Positions 17,674 through 26,113 of a stretch of DNA of 64,000 nucleotides are shown here, in pieces; the first letter of the stretch is position 1, and each line of letters starts with the position of its first letter. Below the pieces are notes generated by a model. It made no database searches and was not told where the DNA came from. It saw only the letters and a program-made list of their open reading frames with translations. Source of the stretch: Pseudomonas lurida (GTDB taxonomy: Bacteria > Pseudomonadota > Gammaproteobacteria > Pseudomonadales > Pseudomonadaceae); NCBI RefSeq assembly GCF_002563895.1, contig NZ_PDJB01000001.1, positions 5,749,501-5,813,500 of the forward strand, read 5' to 3'. The translations under genes were made by a program, and so were the position numbers.

Positions 17674-18924
17674 TTAGTGGGCGACGGCCGCAGCGCCGTG
17701 TTCGTCGATCAACGCACCGTTGTGGAAACGGTCGATGGAAAAAGGCGCGGCCAGCGGGTGCATTTCACCCTTGGCGAGGCTGGCGGCAAACACGTTGCCT
17801 GAGCCCGGCGTGGCCTTGAAGCCACCGGTGCCCCAACCGCAGTTGAAGAACATGTTTGGCACGGGCGTCTTGGAGATGATCGGGCAGGCGTCGGGTGTGG
17901 TGTCGACGATGCCGCCCCATTGGCGGTTCATGCGCACGCGCGACAGCACCGGGAACATCTCGACGATGGCCTGGATGGTGTGTTCGATCACCGGGTATGA
18001 GCCGCGCTGGCCGTAGCCGTTGTAGCCGTCGATACCAGCACCGATCACCAGGTCACCCTTGTCGGACTGGCTGATGTAACCGTGCACGGCGTTGGACATG
18101 ATCACGCTGTCGATGATCGGCTTGATCGGCTCCGACACCAGCGCTTGCAGCGGGTGGGATTCGATCGGCAGGCGGAACCCGGCGAGCGAAGCCATGTGCC
18201 CGGAGTTACCGGCGGTCACCACGCCGACGCGCTTGGCGCCGATAAAGCCCTTGTTGGTTTCCACGCCGATGCACACGCCGTTTTCCTTGCGAAAGCCGAT
18301 CACTTCGGTCTGCTGGATCAAGTCCACGCCGAGTGCGTCGGCGGCACGCGCGAAGCCCCAGGCCACGGCATCGTGACGGGCCACGCCGCCGCGGCGTTGC
18401 ACGGTGGCGCCGAGTACCGGGTAACGGGTGTTTTTCGAGCAGTCGAGGTACGGGATCTCGTCGGCCACTTGTTTGGCATTGAGCAGTTCGCCGTCCACAC
18501 CGTTGAGGCGGTTGGCACTCACGCGGCGCTCGGAATCACGGATGTCCTGCAGGGTGTGGCACAGGTTGTAGACGCCGCGCTGGGAGAACATCACGTTGTA
18601 GTTCAGGTCCTGGGACAGGCCTTCCCACAGTTTCATCGCGTGTTCGTACAGGTGCGCCGACTCGTCCCACAGGTAGTTGGAACGCACGATGGTGGTGTTG
18701 CGCGCGGTGTTACCGCCGCCCAGCCAGCCTTTCTCGACCACGGCCACGTTGGTGATGCCGTGTTCCTTGGCCAGGTAGTAAGCGGTCGCCAGACCATGCC
18801 CGCCGCCGCCGACGATGACCACGTCGTAGACCTTTTTAGGGGTCGGCGTGCGCCACATCTTCTGCCAGTTTTCGTGGTGGCTGAGTGAGTGCTTGAAGAG
18901 GCCGAAGCCCGAGTAGCGTTGCAT
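17674..18924 (-). CDS. soxB: sarcosine oxidase beta subunit
   Basis: 416 residues. FAD-binding DAO fold with the dinucleotide motif [18 protein letters not shown] near residue 33; this subunit carries covalent FMN and non-covalent FAD and oxidises sarcosine. [16 protein letters not shown] near the C-terminus is the usual flavin-closing segment. I start at MQRYSGF (18924), eight bases after GGAG; ATG 18930 is too close to that site, and the longer ORF to 19011 is rejected. Lies 22 bases after glyA in the glyA-soxBDAG operon. Confidence 0.96.
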   Translation of the reverse strand: MQRYSGFGLFKHSLSHHENWQKMWRTPTPKKVYDVVIVGGGGHGLATAYYLAKEHGITNVAVVEKGWLGGGNTARNTTIVRSNYLWDESAHLYEHAMKLWEGLSQDLNYNVMFSQRGVYNLCHTLQDIRDSERRVSANRLNGVDGELLNAKQVADEIPYLDCSKNTRYPVLGATVQRRGGVARHDAVAWGFARAADALGVDLIQQTEVIGFRKENGVCIGVETNKGFIGAKRVGVVTAGNSGHMASLAGFRLPIESHPLQALVSEPIKPIIDSVIMSNAVHGYISQSDKGDLVIGAGIDGYNGYGQRGSYPVIEHTIQAIVEMFPVLSRVRMNRQWGGIVDTTPDACPIISKTPVPNMFFNCGWGTGGFKATPGSGNVFAASLAKGEMHPLAAPFSIDRFHNGALIDEHGAAAVAH

Positions 18925-18946
18925 AGTCATTACTCCAAAACCGCGC

Positions 18947-20200
18947 TCAGCGATAAACCGGGAAATCAGCGCACAGGGCAGACACGTGCTTGGCCACGTT
19001 GGCCTCGACATCGGCGTCGCCGAGGTTGTCGAGGATGTCGCAGATCCAGCCGGCCAGTTCGATGCACTGCGGCACTTTGAAACCCCGCGTGGTCACCGCC
19101 GGGGTGCCGATGCGCAGGCCCGAGGTCACGAACGGCGACTGCGGGTCATTCGGCACGGCGTTCTTGTTGACCGTGATGTGGGCGCGGCCGAGAGCTGCGT
19201 CCGCTTCCTTGCCGGTGAGGCCCTGACGGATCAGGCTGACCAGGAACAGGTGGTTATCAGTACCGCCGGACACGACATCGTAGCCCCGCTGGATAAACAC
19301 GCTGGCCATGGCCTGTGCGTTGTCGATCACTTGCTGCTGGTAGACCTTGAAGCCAGGCTCCTGGGCTTCCTTGAAGCACACGGCCTTGCCGGCGATCACG
19401 TGCATCAGCGGGCCGCCCTGGGCACCCGGGAACACGGCAGCGTTGAGTTTCTTCTCGATTTCTTCGTTGGCCTTGGCCAGGATCAGGCCGCCACGTGGGC
19501 CGCGCAGGGTCTTGTGGGTGGTGGTGGTGACCACATCGGCGTACGGCAGAGGGTTCGGGTACAGGCCGGCGGCAACCAGGCCTGCGACGTGGGCCATGTC
19601 GACGAACAGCAGCGCACCGACCTTGTCGGCGATGGCGCGAAAGCGTGGGAAATCCAGGGTCTTGGAGTAGGCGGAGAATCCAGCCACGACCATCTTAGGC
19701 TTGTGCTCGACGGCCAGGCGCTCGACTTCGTCGTAGTCGATCAGGCCGGTATCGGTGTTGATGCCGTACTGCACGGCGTTGTACAGCTTGCCCGAGGACG
19801 ACACCTTGGCGCCGTGGGTCAAGTGGCCGCCGTGGGCCAGGCTCATGCCGAGGATGGTGTCGCCGGCTTGCAGCAGGGCCAGGTACACGGCGCTGTTGGC
19901 GGAGGAACCGGAGTGCGGCTGAACGTTGGCGTAATCGGCGCCGAACAGTTGCTTGGCGCGTTCGATGGCCAGGGCTTCGACCTTGTCCACGTGCTCGCAG
20001 CCACCGTAGTAACGCTTGCCTGGGTAGCCTTCGGCGTATTTGTTGGTGAGGCCACTGCCCTGGGCTTCCATCACGCGCTTGCTGGTGTAGTTCTCTGACG
20101 CGATCAGCTCGATATGATCTTCCTGACGCTGCTCCTCGGCATTCATGGCCGCCAGCAAGGCGTCGTCATATCCCTGGATCTGGTCTTTTTTGCTGAACAT
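18947..20200 (-). CDS. glyA: serine hydroxymethyltransferase
   Basis: 417 residues, a full-length PLP enzyme. Motifs: [10 protein letters not shown], the glycine-binding and PLP region [11 protein letters not shown], and the PLP lysine in [11 protein letters not shown]. It converts glycine plus 5,10-methylene-THF, both products of sarcosine oxidase, to serine and THF. It is first in the sox operon, as with glyA1 (PA5415) in P. aeruginosa, so this copy serves betaine catabolism rather than general metabolism. The SdaB gene in this window takes the serine on to pyruvate. Confidence 0.97.
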   Translation of the reverse strand: MFSKKDQIQGYDDALLAAMNAEEQRQEDHIELIASENYTSKRVMEAQGSGLTNKYAEGYPGKRYYGGCEHVDKVEALAIERAKQLFGADYANVQPHSGSSANSAVYLALLQAGDTILGMSLAHGGHLTHGAKVSSSGKLYNAVQYGINTDTGLIDYDEVERLAVEHKPKMVVAGFSAYSKTLDFPRFRAIADKVGALLFVDMAHVAGLVAAGLYPNPLPYADVVTTTTHKTLRGPRGGLILAKANEEIEKKLNAAVFPGAQGGPLMHVIAGKAVCFKEAQEPGFKVYQQQVIDNAQAMASVFIQRGYDVVSGGTDNHLFLVSLIRQGLTGKEADAALGRAHITVNKNAVPNDPQSPFVTSGLRIGTPAVTTRGFKVPQCIELAGWICDILDNLGDADVEANVAKHVSALCADFPVYR

Positions 20201-20313
20201 CGCGTCTCTCCCAGCCTTTCGTATTGTTGAGGCCCGTGCAGGGCCCTTTGATGCGATGGTAGGGCTGGCGCAGACAGGTCAAATGCCTACGGACGCCACG
20301 CAAAGGTGCGTTT

Positions 20314-20334
20314 ACGACATTAGGTGAGCGACAC
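20314..20334 (-). promoter_or_regulatory. candidate activator site upstream of glyA-sox operon
   Basis: Read on the minus strand, TGTCGC and TGTCGT half-sites lie 14 bp apart, about 115-135 bp upstream of the glyA start. In P. aeruginosa the sarcosine-responsive AraC-family regulator SouR activates this operon; whether this is its site is a guess. Confidence 0.3.
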
Positions 20335-20342
20335 AAAACAAA

Positions 20343-20372
20343 TGTGGGAGCTGGCTCGTGTGGGAGCTGGCT
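20343..20372. repeat. decayed REP fragment, tandem half copies
   Basis: TGTGGGAGCTGGCTCG is followed directly by TGTGGGAGCTGGCTAG: two half REP cores in the same orientation. They abut the stop codon of the TraX-like gene. Confidence 0.55.
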
Positions 20373-21099
20373 AGCTGATGATCTTGCGAAGAAGCAGAAG
20401 CAGCAGAAAATGCAGCGGATAGAGGGCATACGCCCAGCGGCGCATGGCCGGCGGCGAGACATTTTGCCCATGTCGCAACAAGACCAACCCAGCCAATGGC
20501 GCAATCAGGCACGCCGCCAACCCCACTGTCGCCACGAGCGTGCCGCTGTTGAGCAGAATCTGCCATTGGTTGGCGGCAACACACACCACTCCAGGCAACA
20601 CGCTGAAATACCATGGACGACTGAACACCAACAGCATGGCCAACGGCAGCAACACGCCAAAGAAACCGAACATCAGGTGCGTGGCAAACACCGCCGCCGT
20701 CACAACGGCGATCAGCGCCAATCCTCGATCAAAAAGCGCCTTCTGCTGCCATCCTCGGGCAACGAGCAGGCCCAGCGCGAGGGTCGGCAATACGTTCAAC
20801 GTATCGGCATCGTCGATGAACATTCGGTAAGGCACTTCGCTGATCACGCTGAACAGCAACAGCCAACCCAAGTAGCGCCATTGGCCCGTCACCGGCGCAC
20901 TTCGAACCCGATGCAGATTCGCCGCAATCGCCAGGCAAAACCACGGAAACGCCAGGCGCCCCGGCACATACAGGCCGTCCAGGCTCAAACCGACATACCG
21001 CAGGTGGTCCAGCACCATGCTCACCAGCGCCAACCACTTGAGCAGATCCAGGGCGCCATCACGGACGCGTCCGACAGGCATCGTTTCAGTACCGTGCAT
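20371..21099 (-). CDS. TraX family membrane protein
   Basis: About 242 residues, almost all hydrophobic. It begins with the TraX pattern RDGALDLLKWLALVSMVLDHLRYVG and has about seven further spans (WRYLGWLLLFSVISEVPYR, LMFGFFGVLLPLAMLLVFS, LLVLLRHG region). TraX of plasmid F N-acetylates pilin, but chromosomal homologues with no conjugation genes nearby are common and of unknown function. Starts at 21120, 21099 and 21081 are possible; GGGGA just upstream favours 21099. It is divergent from ltaE. Confidence 0.75.
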   Translation of the reverse strand: MHGTETMPVGRVRDGALDLLKWLALVSMVLDHLRYVGLSLDGLYVPGRLAFPWFCLAIAANLHRVRSAPVTGQWRYLGWLLLFSVISEVPYRMFIDDADTLNVLPTLALGLLVARGWQQKALFDRGLALIAVVTAAVFATHLMFGFFGVLLPLAMLLVFSRPWYFSVLPGVVCVAANQWQILLNSGTLVATVGLAACLIAPLAGLVLLRHGQNVSPPAMRRWAYALYPLHFLLLLLLRKIIS

Positions 21100-21189
21100 A
21101 ATTCCCCAGTGACTTTGCATTTACAGTGCGTGCGCACCCGCGACAATCTTGGTTACAGTGCGCACCAACATCGACCACAGGAATGGGCC

Positions 21190-22230
21190 ATGACCGACAA
21201 GAGCCAACAATTCGCCAGTGACAACTATTCCGGCATCTGCCCGGAAGCCTGGGCCGCCATGGAACAAGCCAACCAGGGCCATCAGCGCGCCTATGGCGAT
21301 GATGAATGGACCCACCGCGCCGCCGACGGTTTCCGCAACCTGTTCGAAACCGACTGCGAAGTGTTCTTCGCCTTCAACGGCACTGCCGCCAACTCCCTGG
21401 CGCTGTCCTCGCTGTGCCAGAGCTACCATAGCGTGATTTGCTCGGAAACCGCCCACGTCGAAACCGACGAATGTGGTGCGCCGGAGTTTTTCTCCAACGG
21501 CTCCAAGCTGCTCACCGCCCGCACCGAAAACGGCAAGCTGACCCCGGAGTCGATCCGCGAGATCGCACTCAAGCGCCAGGACATCCACTACCCCAAGCCG
21601 CGCGTGGTCACCCTGACCCAAGCCACTGAAGTCGGCAGCGTGTACACCCCGGAAGAAATCCGCGCCATCAGCGTGACCTGCAAGGAGCTGGGGCTGAACC
21701 TGCACATGGACGGCGCGCGCTTCTCCAACGCGTGCGCGTTCCTGGGTTGCTCGCCCGCGGACCTGACCTGGAAAGCCGGCGTGGACGTGCTGTGCTTTGG
21801 CGGCACCAAGAACGGCATGGCCGTGGGCGAAGCGATCCTGTTCTTCAACCACAAGTTGGCCGAAGACTTCGACTACCGCTGCAAACAGGCGGGCCAGCTG
21901 GCGTCGAAAATGCGCTTCCTGTCTGCGCCATGGGTGGGCCTGCTGGAAAACGATGCCTGGCTCAAGCACGCACGCCACGCCAACCACTGCGCGCAGCTGC
22001 TGAGCAGCCTGGTGGCGGATATTCCCGGCGTGGAGTTGATGTTCCCGGTGCAAGCCAACGGCGTGTTCCTGCAACTCTCGGAACCGGCTATCGCAGCGCT
22101 GACCGACAAGGGGTGGCGTTTCTACACCTTCATCGGCAAAGGCGGCGCGCGCTTCATGTGTGCGTGGGATACCGAGGAAGAGCGTGTAAGAGAACTGGCA
22201 GCGGATATTCGGAAAGTGATGGAGGCCTGA
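21190..22230 (+). CDS. ltaE: low-specificity L-threonine aldolase
   Basis: 346 residues, fold-type I PLP enzyme. Motifs: AFNGTAANSLALSSLCQ (PLP phosphate region), HMDGARFSNACAFL (Asp binding the PLP ring) and LCFGGTKNGMAVGEA with the Schiff-base lysine. It cleaves threonine and allo-threonine to glycine and acetaldehyde. The ORF is open far upstream, but the family start MTDKSQQFASDNYSG fixes 21190. Position beside glyA matches PA5413. It may supply or remove glycine around the sarcosine pathway. Confidence 0.93.
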   Translation: MTDKSQQFASDNYSGICPEAWAAMEQANQGHQRAYGDDEWTHRAADGFRNLFETDCEVFFAFNGTAANSLALSSLCQSYHSVICSETAHVETDECGAPEFFSNGSKLLTARTENGKLTPESIREIALKRQDIHYPKPRVVTLTQATEVGSVYTPEEIRAISVTCKELGLNLHMDGARFSNACAFLGCSPADLTWKAGVDVLCFGGTKNGMAVGEAILFFNHKLAEDFDYRCKQAGQLASKMRFLSAPWVGLLENDAWLKHARHANHCAQLLSSLVADIPGVELMFPVQANGVFLQLSEPAIAALTDKGWRFYTFIGKGGARFMCAWDTEEERVRELAADIRKVMEA

Positions 22231-22321
22231 AACGACGGGCCTTTCAGCGACTCTGCAGAGACTGTTTGTACGTATTTCTGACAGTATCTATCTACCCCTT
22301 GCGTTGGATAGGATCTCGTCA

Positions 22322-22351
22322 CCCCGAACAAACGGACGCGTTCTTTCGGGG
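22322..22351. other. inverted repeat upstream of small ORF
   Basis: CCCCGAA and TTCGGGG arms enclose about 16 bases. It lies between ltaE and the 66-residue ORF and may be a weak ltaE terminator; there is no T run. Confidence 0.35.
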
Positions 22352-22406
22352 CTGAATGCCTGCCGAACATTCGGTCGGAAATGGAAATCCTGCAGAGGGC
22401 TACATC

Positions 22407-22607
22407 ATGGAATATCAAAGCAACGGCGACACCCTTCAGAGCGACGGGACCGTCAACACCACCGTCATTGATTGGGATGAATTCAGGAAATACGCAAAAG
22501 TCGGCGACACTATCAAAGAGCCATCGAGGACGTTGAGGATCTACGACAAACTCTACGAACTGACAGCATCAGGTCAACATTTCGTCGTCCATATCTACGC
22601 CCAGTAA
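22407..22607 (+). CDS. small hypothetical protein
   Basis: 66 residues starting MEYQSNGDTLQSDG, with GAGGG seven bases before the ATG. Acidic and soluble, no signal peptide or membrane span, no motif that I recognise. Ends in a hydrophobic strand (HFVVHIY). The good ribosome-binding site and ordinary codons make it likely to be expressed. It is convergent with gbcB. Confidence 0.6.
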   Translation: MEYQSNGDTLQSDGTVNTTVIDWDEFRKYAKVGDTIKEPSRTLRIYDKLYELTASGQHFVVHIYAQ

Positions 22608-22617
22608 CTGTTAAGGC

Positions 22618-22648
22618 CCGCGCCGGCGACTCATGGCCTCCGGCGCGG
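22618..22648. terminator. GC-rich hairpin between convergent genes
   Basis: Perfect nine-base arms CCGCGCCGG and CCGGCGCGG around a 13-base loop, between the small ORF and the gbcB stop. Placement suggests a two-way terminator, although no T run is present. Confidence 0.5.
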
Positions 22649-22658
22649 ATCATGACAG

Positions 22659-23759
22659 TCAGAACTCGATGCGCACGTCGCCCTTTGGCACACTGCAGCA
22701 CGACAGGATGTAGCCTTCGGCTTCGTCCTCTTCCGTAATCCCGCCGTTGTGGTCCATCTCGACCTCGCCCCCCAGCTTCATCACCTTGCACGTACCGCAG
22801 ATGCCCATGCCGCAGGCTTTCGGGATCAACAAGCCGAGCTTGGCAGCTGCAGCATGCACGGTTTCGCCTGGGGCCACGCGAATGCTCTTGCCCGAGGCAA
22901 TGAATTCCACCTGATGCAGGTCGGCAAGGTCGATTTCTGGCGCGTCGGCGGCTTGTTCAGCCTGTTCCACGGCATCCGCACGGGCTTCCGGCGGCGTGGC
23001 GCCGAAGGATTCCTCGTGATACCGGGTCATGTCGAAACCCGCCACTTCGAGCAGACGCTTCACTGCATTCATGTAAGGCGTAGGGCCGCAGCAGAACACT
23101 TCGCGCTCGAGGAAGTCCGGCACCATCAGTTCGAGCATCTTGTGGTTCAGGTAACCGCGATACCCCGCCCATGGCTCACCCAAGCCGTGTTTCTCGCAGA
23201 TCAGGTGCAGGCTGAAGTTGTCGATCCGCGACGCCATGTGCTCCAGCTCGCGGTGGTAGATGATGTCCTTGGGCGAGCGCGCGCTGTGGATAAACGTCAT
23301 GTCGACGTTGGCGTTGGTGTCGTAGAACCAGCGCGCCATGGACATGACGGGCGTGATGCCGACGCCGCCGCTGAGGTACAACACTTTCGGGCTGGGGAAA
23401 TCGATGGCATTGAACAAACCTACCGGACCGTGCACCGCCAGCTCCTGGCCTTCGTGCAAGGTGTCGTGCAGCCAGTTGGAGACCTTGCCGCCGGGTACGC
23501 GCTTGATGGTCACCGAAAAGCTGTAAGGCACCGACGGCGAACTGGAAATGGTGTAGGAGCGCATGATCGGCTGGCCGTCGATTTCCAGCTCCAGGGTAAC
23601 GAACTGCCCCGGCTTGAAAAAGAACAGGATCGGCTGGTCGGCCATGAAACAGAACGTGCGCACGTCCCAGGTTTCCTGGATGACTTTGACACAACGGACG
23701 ATGTGCCGACCATTGGCCCAGGTCTGGGTAGTTACCGGATTCAGGAAATTGCTGGACAT
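22659..23759 (-). CDS. gbcB: glycine betaine monooxygenase reductase subunit GbcB
   Basis: 366 residues. A ferredoxin-reductase module with FMN/FAD motif RSYTISSSP and NAD-binding GGVGITPVMSMA, then a C-terminal 2Fe-2S ferredoxin with ligands in CGMGICGTC and a fourth Cys in ILSCCSVP. It passes electrons from NAD(P)H to the Rieske oxygenase GbcA, which is divergent. The start is MSSNFLNPVT at 23759; the longer ORF to 23840 has no matching site. The pair removes one methyl of glycine betaine as formaldehyde, giving dimethylglycine. Confidence 0.95.
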   Translation of the reverse strand: MSSNFLNPVTTQTWANGRHIVRCVKVIQETWDVRTFCFMADQPILFFFKPGQFVTLELEIDGQPIMRSYTISSSPSVPYSFSVTIKRVPGGKVSNWLHDTLHEGQELAVHGPVGLFNAIDFPSPKVLYLSGGVGITPVMSMARWFYDTNANVDMTFIHSARSPKDIIYHRELEHMASRIDNFSLHLICEKHGLGEPWAGYRGYLNHKMLELMVPDFLEREVFCCGPTPYMNAVKRLLEVAGFDMTRYHEESFGATPPEARADAVEQAEQAADAPEIDLADLHQVEFIASGKSIRVAPGETVHAAAAKLGLLIPKACGMGICGTCKVMKLGGEVEMDHNGGITEEDEAEGYILSCCSVPKGDVRIEF

Positions 23760-23884
23760 GTTGTTCTCCACCGCCGACGTCGGCCTTATGGTGGCGATTC
23801 TGCGTAACGCAAGAACCACCCATTTACCTATCTGCGACATTCACATACTTATCGCGACCAGCCCCCAACGACCTAGGGTTGCGC

Positions 23885-23909
23885 GTCGGGATCAGATTGG
23901 GCCATGTCG
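23885..23909 (+). promoter_or_regulatory. candidate GbdR site between gbcB and gbcA
   Basis: GTCG at 23885 and GTCG at 23906 are exactly 21 bp apart and point toward gbcA, whose start is 132 bp downstream of the second copy. The same spacing appears upstream of dgc, caiX and choX. In P. aeruginosa GbdR activates gbcA and gbcB. The assignment of the motif is mine. Confidence 0.4.
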
Positions 23910-24040
23910 CCCATGGATAAGGTTCGCCGCATCGGCGGCCCCACACTCGCTCCCAACACAGACGCTTTCTTTACGCCTTGCTGCAAACCTGATCAGCCAC
24001 TATTCGCCGGCCACACCGAATGGCCCTGAGGACACACACG

Positions 24041-25336
24041 ATGGACGTCACCGCAACCTTAAGCTTGGGCGATCCGCTGGAACCCGCACGCAAGGCCACC
24101 GCGCAAATGCTGCAAGAGCGCGAGCGTACTTTCTCGCTGCCACAGCCGTTTTACTCTGATGAGCGGCTGTTCGATATCGACATGCAGGAGATCTTCCAAA
24201 AAGAGTGGCTGATCGCCGGCATGACCTGCGAGATCCCCACCAAGGGCAACTACCTGACCCTGCAAGTGGGCAAGAACCCCATCATCGTGATCCGTGGCGC
24301 CGAAGGCGTGGTACATGCCTTCCATAACGTGTGCCGTCACCGTGGCTCGCGCTTGTGCACCAGTGACAAGGGCAAGGTCGCCAAACTCGTTTGCCACTAC
24401 CACCAGTGGACTTACGAACTGGACGGCCGACTGCTGTTCGCCGGCACCGAGATGGGCGCCGACTTCGACATGAAGCAGTACGGTCTCAAGCCAGTGAACG
24501 TGAAGACTGCCGGCGGCTACATTTTCATCAGCCTGTCGGAGAACCCACCGGCCATCGATGACTTCCTGTCGACGCTTAACCACTACATGGAACCCTACGA
24601 CATGGAAAACACCAAGGTGGCGGTGCAAACCACCTTGATGGAAAAGGCCAACTGGAAGCTGGTGCTGGAAAACAACCGCGAGTGCTACCACTGCAACGCG
24701 TCACACCCGGAGCTGTTGAAAACCCTGCTGGAATGGGATGACGTCACCGACCCGCGCGCCGACCAGGCGTTCAAGGACCACGTTGCCGCCTCGGCCGCCG
24801 CCTGGGATGCCGAGAAAATCCCTTACGCCCATGCCAGCTTTGGCCTGCGTAATCGCATCGTGCGCATGCCGCTGCTCAAGGGCACCGTGTCGATGACCCT
24901 GGACGGCAAGCAGGGCTGCGCCAAGCTCATGGGCCGCATCAAGAACCCGGACCTGGGCTCGATGCGCATCCTGCACCTGCCTCACTCCTGGAACCACTGC
25001 ATGGGCGACCACATCATCGTGTTCACCGTATGGCCGATCAGCGCCCAGGAGACCATGGTCACCACCAAGTGGTTGGTGCACAAGGACGCCGTGGAAGGTG
25101 TGGACTACGACCCGGCGCGCATGCGCGAGGTGTGGGACGCCACCAACGACCAGGACCGTCGCCTGGCCGAAGAAAACCAGCGCGGCATCAACTCCACCGC
25201 CTACCAGCCCGGCCCGTACTCCAAGACCTATGAGTTTGGCGTGGTGAACTTCGTCGACTGGTACAGCGAGCGCATGTTGAGCAACCTGGGGGCCGCACCG
25301 GCGCCTTACCTCAAGGGCGTTGCGGTTCACGAGTAA
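24041..25336 (+). CDS. gbcA: glycine betaine monooxygenase oxygenase subunit GbcA
   Basis: 431 residues, Rieske non-haem iron oxygenase. Rieske cluster ligands C98-x-H100 (NVCRHRGS) and C118-x2-H121 (CHYHQWTY). The mononuclear iron site lies in ENNRECYHCNASHPE with H217 and H222. It oxidatively demethylates glycine betaine to dimethylglycine and formaldehyde with electrons from GbcB. The ATG at 24041 matches the family N-terminus (MDVTATLSLGDPLEPARKAT). A REP-like hairpin ends the transcription unit. Confidence 0.96.
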   Translation: MDVTATLSLGDPLEPARKATAQMLQERERTFSLPQPFYSDERLFDIDMQEIFQKEWLIAGMTCEIPTKGNYLTLQVGKNPIIVIRGAEGVVHAFHNVCRHRGSRLCTSDKGKVAKLVCHYHQWTYELDGRLLFAGTEMGADFDMKQYGLKPVNVKTAGGYIFISLSENPPAIDDFLSTLNHYMEPYDMENTKVAVQTTLMEKANWKLVLENNRECYHCNASHPELLKTLLEWDDVTDPRADQAFKDHVAASAAAWDAEKIPYAHASFGLRNRIVRMPLLKGTVSMTLDGKQGCAKLMGRIKNPDLGSMRILHLPHSWNHCMGDHIIVFTVWPISAQETMVTTKWLVHKDAVEGVDYDPARMREVWDATNDQDRRLAEENQRGINSTAYQPGPYSKTYEFGVVNFVDWYSERMLSNLGAAPAPYLKGVAVHE

Positions 25337-25348
25337 CCCTCCCCTCCA

Positions 25349-25374
25349 TGGGAGCCGGCAAGCCGGCTCCCACG
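25349..25374. repeat. single REP hairpin after gbcA
   Basis: Perfect GGAGCCGGC/GCCGGCTCC stem with a two-base loop, 15 bp after the gbcA stop. A lone REP arm that could act as a 3' stabiliser or terminator. Confidence 0.6.
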
Positions 25375-25378
25375 CACT

Positions 25379-25985
25379 GTTCAAATTTTAATCAAAACCG
25401 TTGAACCCCTCTCCTGTCGTGCCCTCCAGCCTTTACCCAACAACTTATCCACAAAGCCACCCACAGCAATTGTGGGCAAGTGCGCCTTACGCCCTAAATT
25501 AAATCAAGAAAATCCGTGACTTATTTGCGTACCGGGTTTTTAGCCATGGTTGATCACTTATTGATCAAACCATTGGAAGCCTTGTATTACGTGACGTGCA
25601 GAGGTACGCAAACACCTTATCCACAGAAGCACCAACAGACTTTGGGGGCAACTTGAACGACGCTGTGGAAAACCCCTTCAAAGCTTCATAAATCGCGGTT
25701 CCCAGAGATCCAGGTGAATAAATCACCCAAATTGATCATATTTTGATCAGCCAACTGAAAGCCTTGATTTATATGGGCTGCAGCCGATAGCGAACACCTT
25801 ATCCACAGAAGCGCCAACAGAGTATGGGGGCAACTCTGTGCGTAAAAATGCTCGGACAGCGCGAAAAAACCGAGTAAAAACCGTCAGTTACCCTGGTTGT
25901 TTTTCGTACAGAGGGCTGGAGGGCTTGATTCTAAGGGGCTGTGGACAGCCGCGAACAGGTTATCCACAGACGGGTCAACAGGGAT
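25379..25985. repeat. four-unit imperfect repeat array carrying DnaA boxes (datA-like candidate)
   Basis: No gene is seen in the 777 bases between gbcA and etfB. Four related units lie in one direction. Each contains a perfect DnaA box TTATCCACA, at 25445, 25617, 25799 and 25960, that is 172, 182 and 161 bp apart. Around the box, units 2 and 3 share (CG)AACACCTTATCCACAGAAGC, then CCAACAGA and TGGGGGCAACT. In both, a pair of TGATCA palindromes 11 bp apart (25551/25562 and 25733/25744) begins exactly 66 bp before the box. Units 1 and 4 are degenerate copies. A near-box in reverse (TGTGGAAAA) is at 25664. The stretch is AT-richer than its surroundings. Best reading: a DnaA-binding or titration locus. 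An extra origin or a decayed replicon is possible but less likely. Confidence 0.75.
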
Positions 25986-26017
25986 TGTGGGTAATCTTAC
26001 GGACAGTGCCAAAACCA

Positions 26018-26110
26018 ATGTGGGAGCGGGCTTGCTCGCGAAGGCGCAGAGTCAGCCAACATAGGCACTGACGGGTCCACTGCATTCGCGAGCAAGCCCG
26101 CTGTCACATT
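26018..26110. repeat. REP doublet after the DnaA-box array
   Basis: Inverted TGTGGGAGCGGGCTTGCTCG and CGAGCAAGCCCGCTGTCACA cores immediately before the etfB stop. Confidence 0.8.
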
Positions 26111-26113
26111 CGA

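Noticed and set aside
20344..21189. N-terminal extension of threonine aldolase
   Set aside because: It runs antisense to the TraX-like gene and carries no domain; the family start is at 21190.
25379..25985. Chromosomal origin oriC
   Set aside because: The dnaA, dnaN, rpmH and gyrB neighbours of pseudomonad oriC are absent and no clear AT-rich 13-mer unwinding region is seen.
25838..26071. 77-residue frame within the repeat array
   Set aside because: No ribosome site; it reads through the DnaA box and REP and would be built from repeat sequence.
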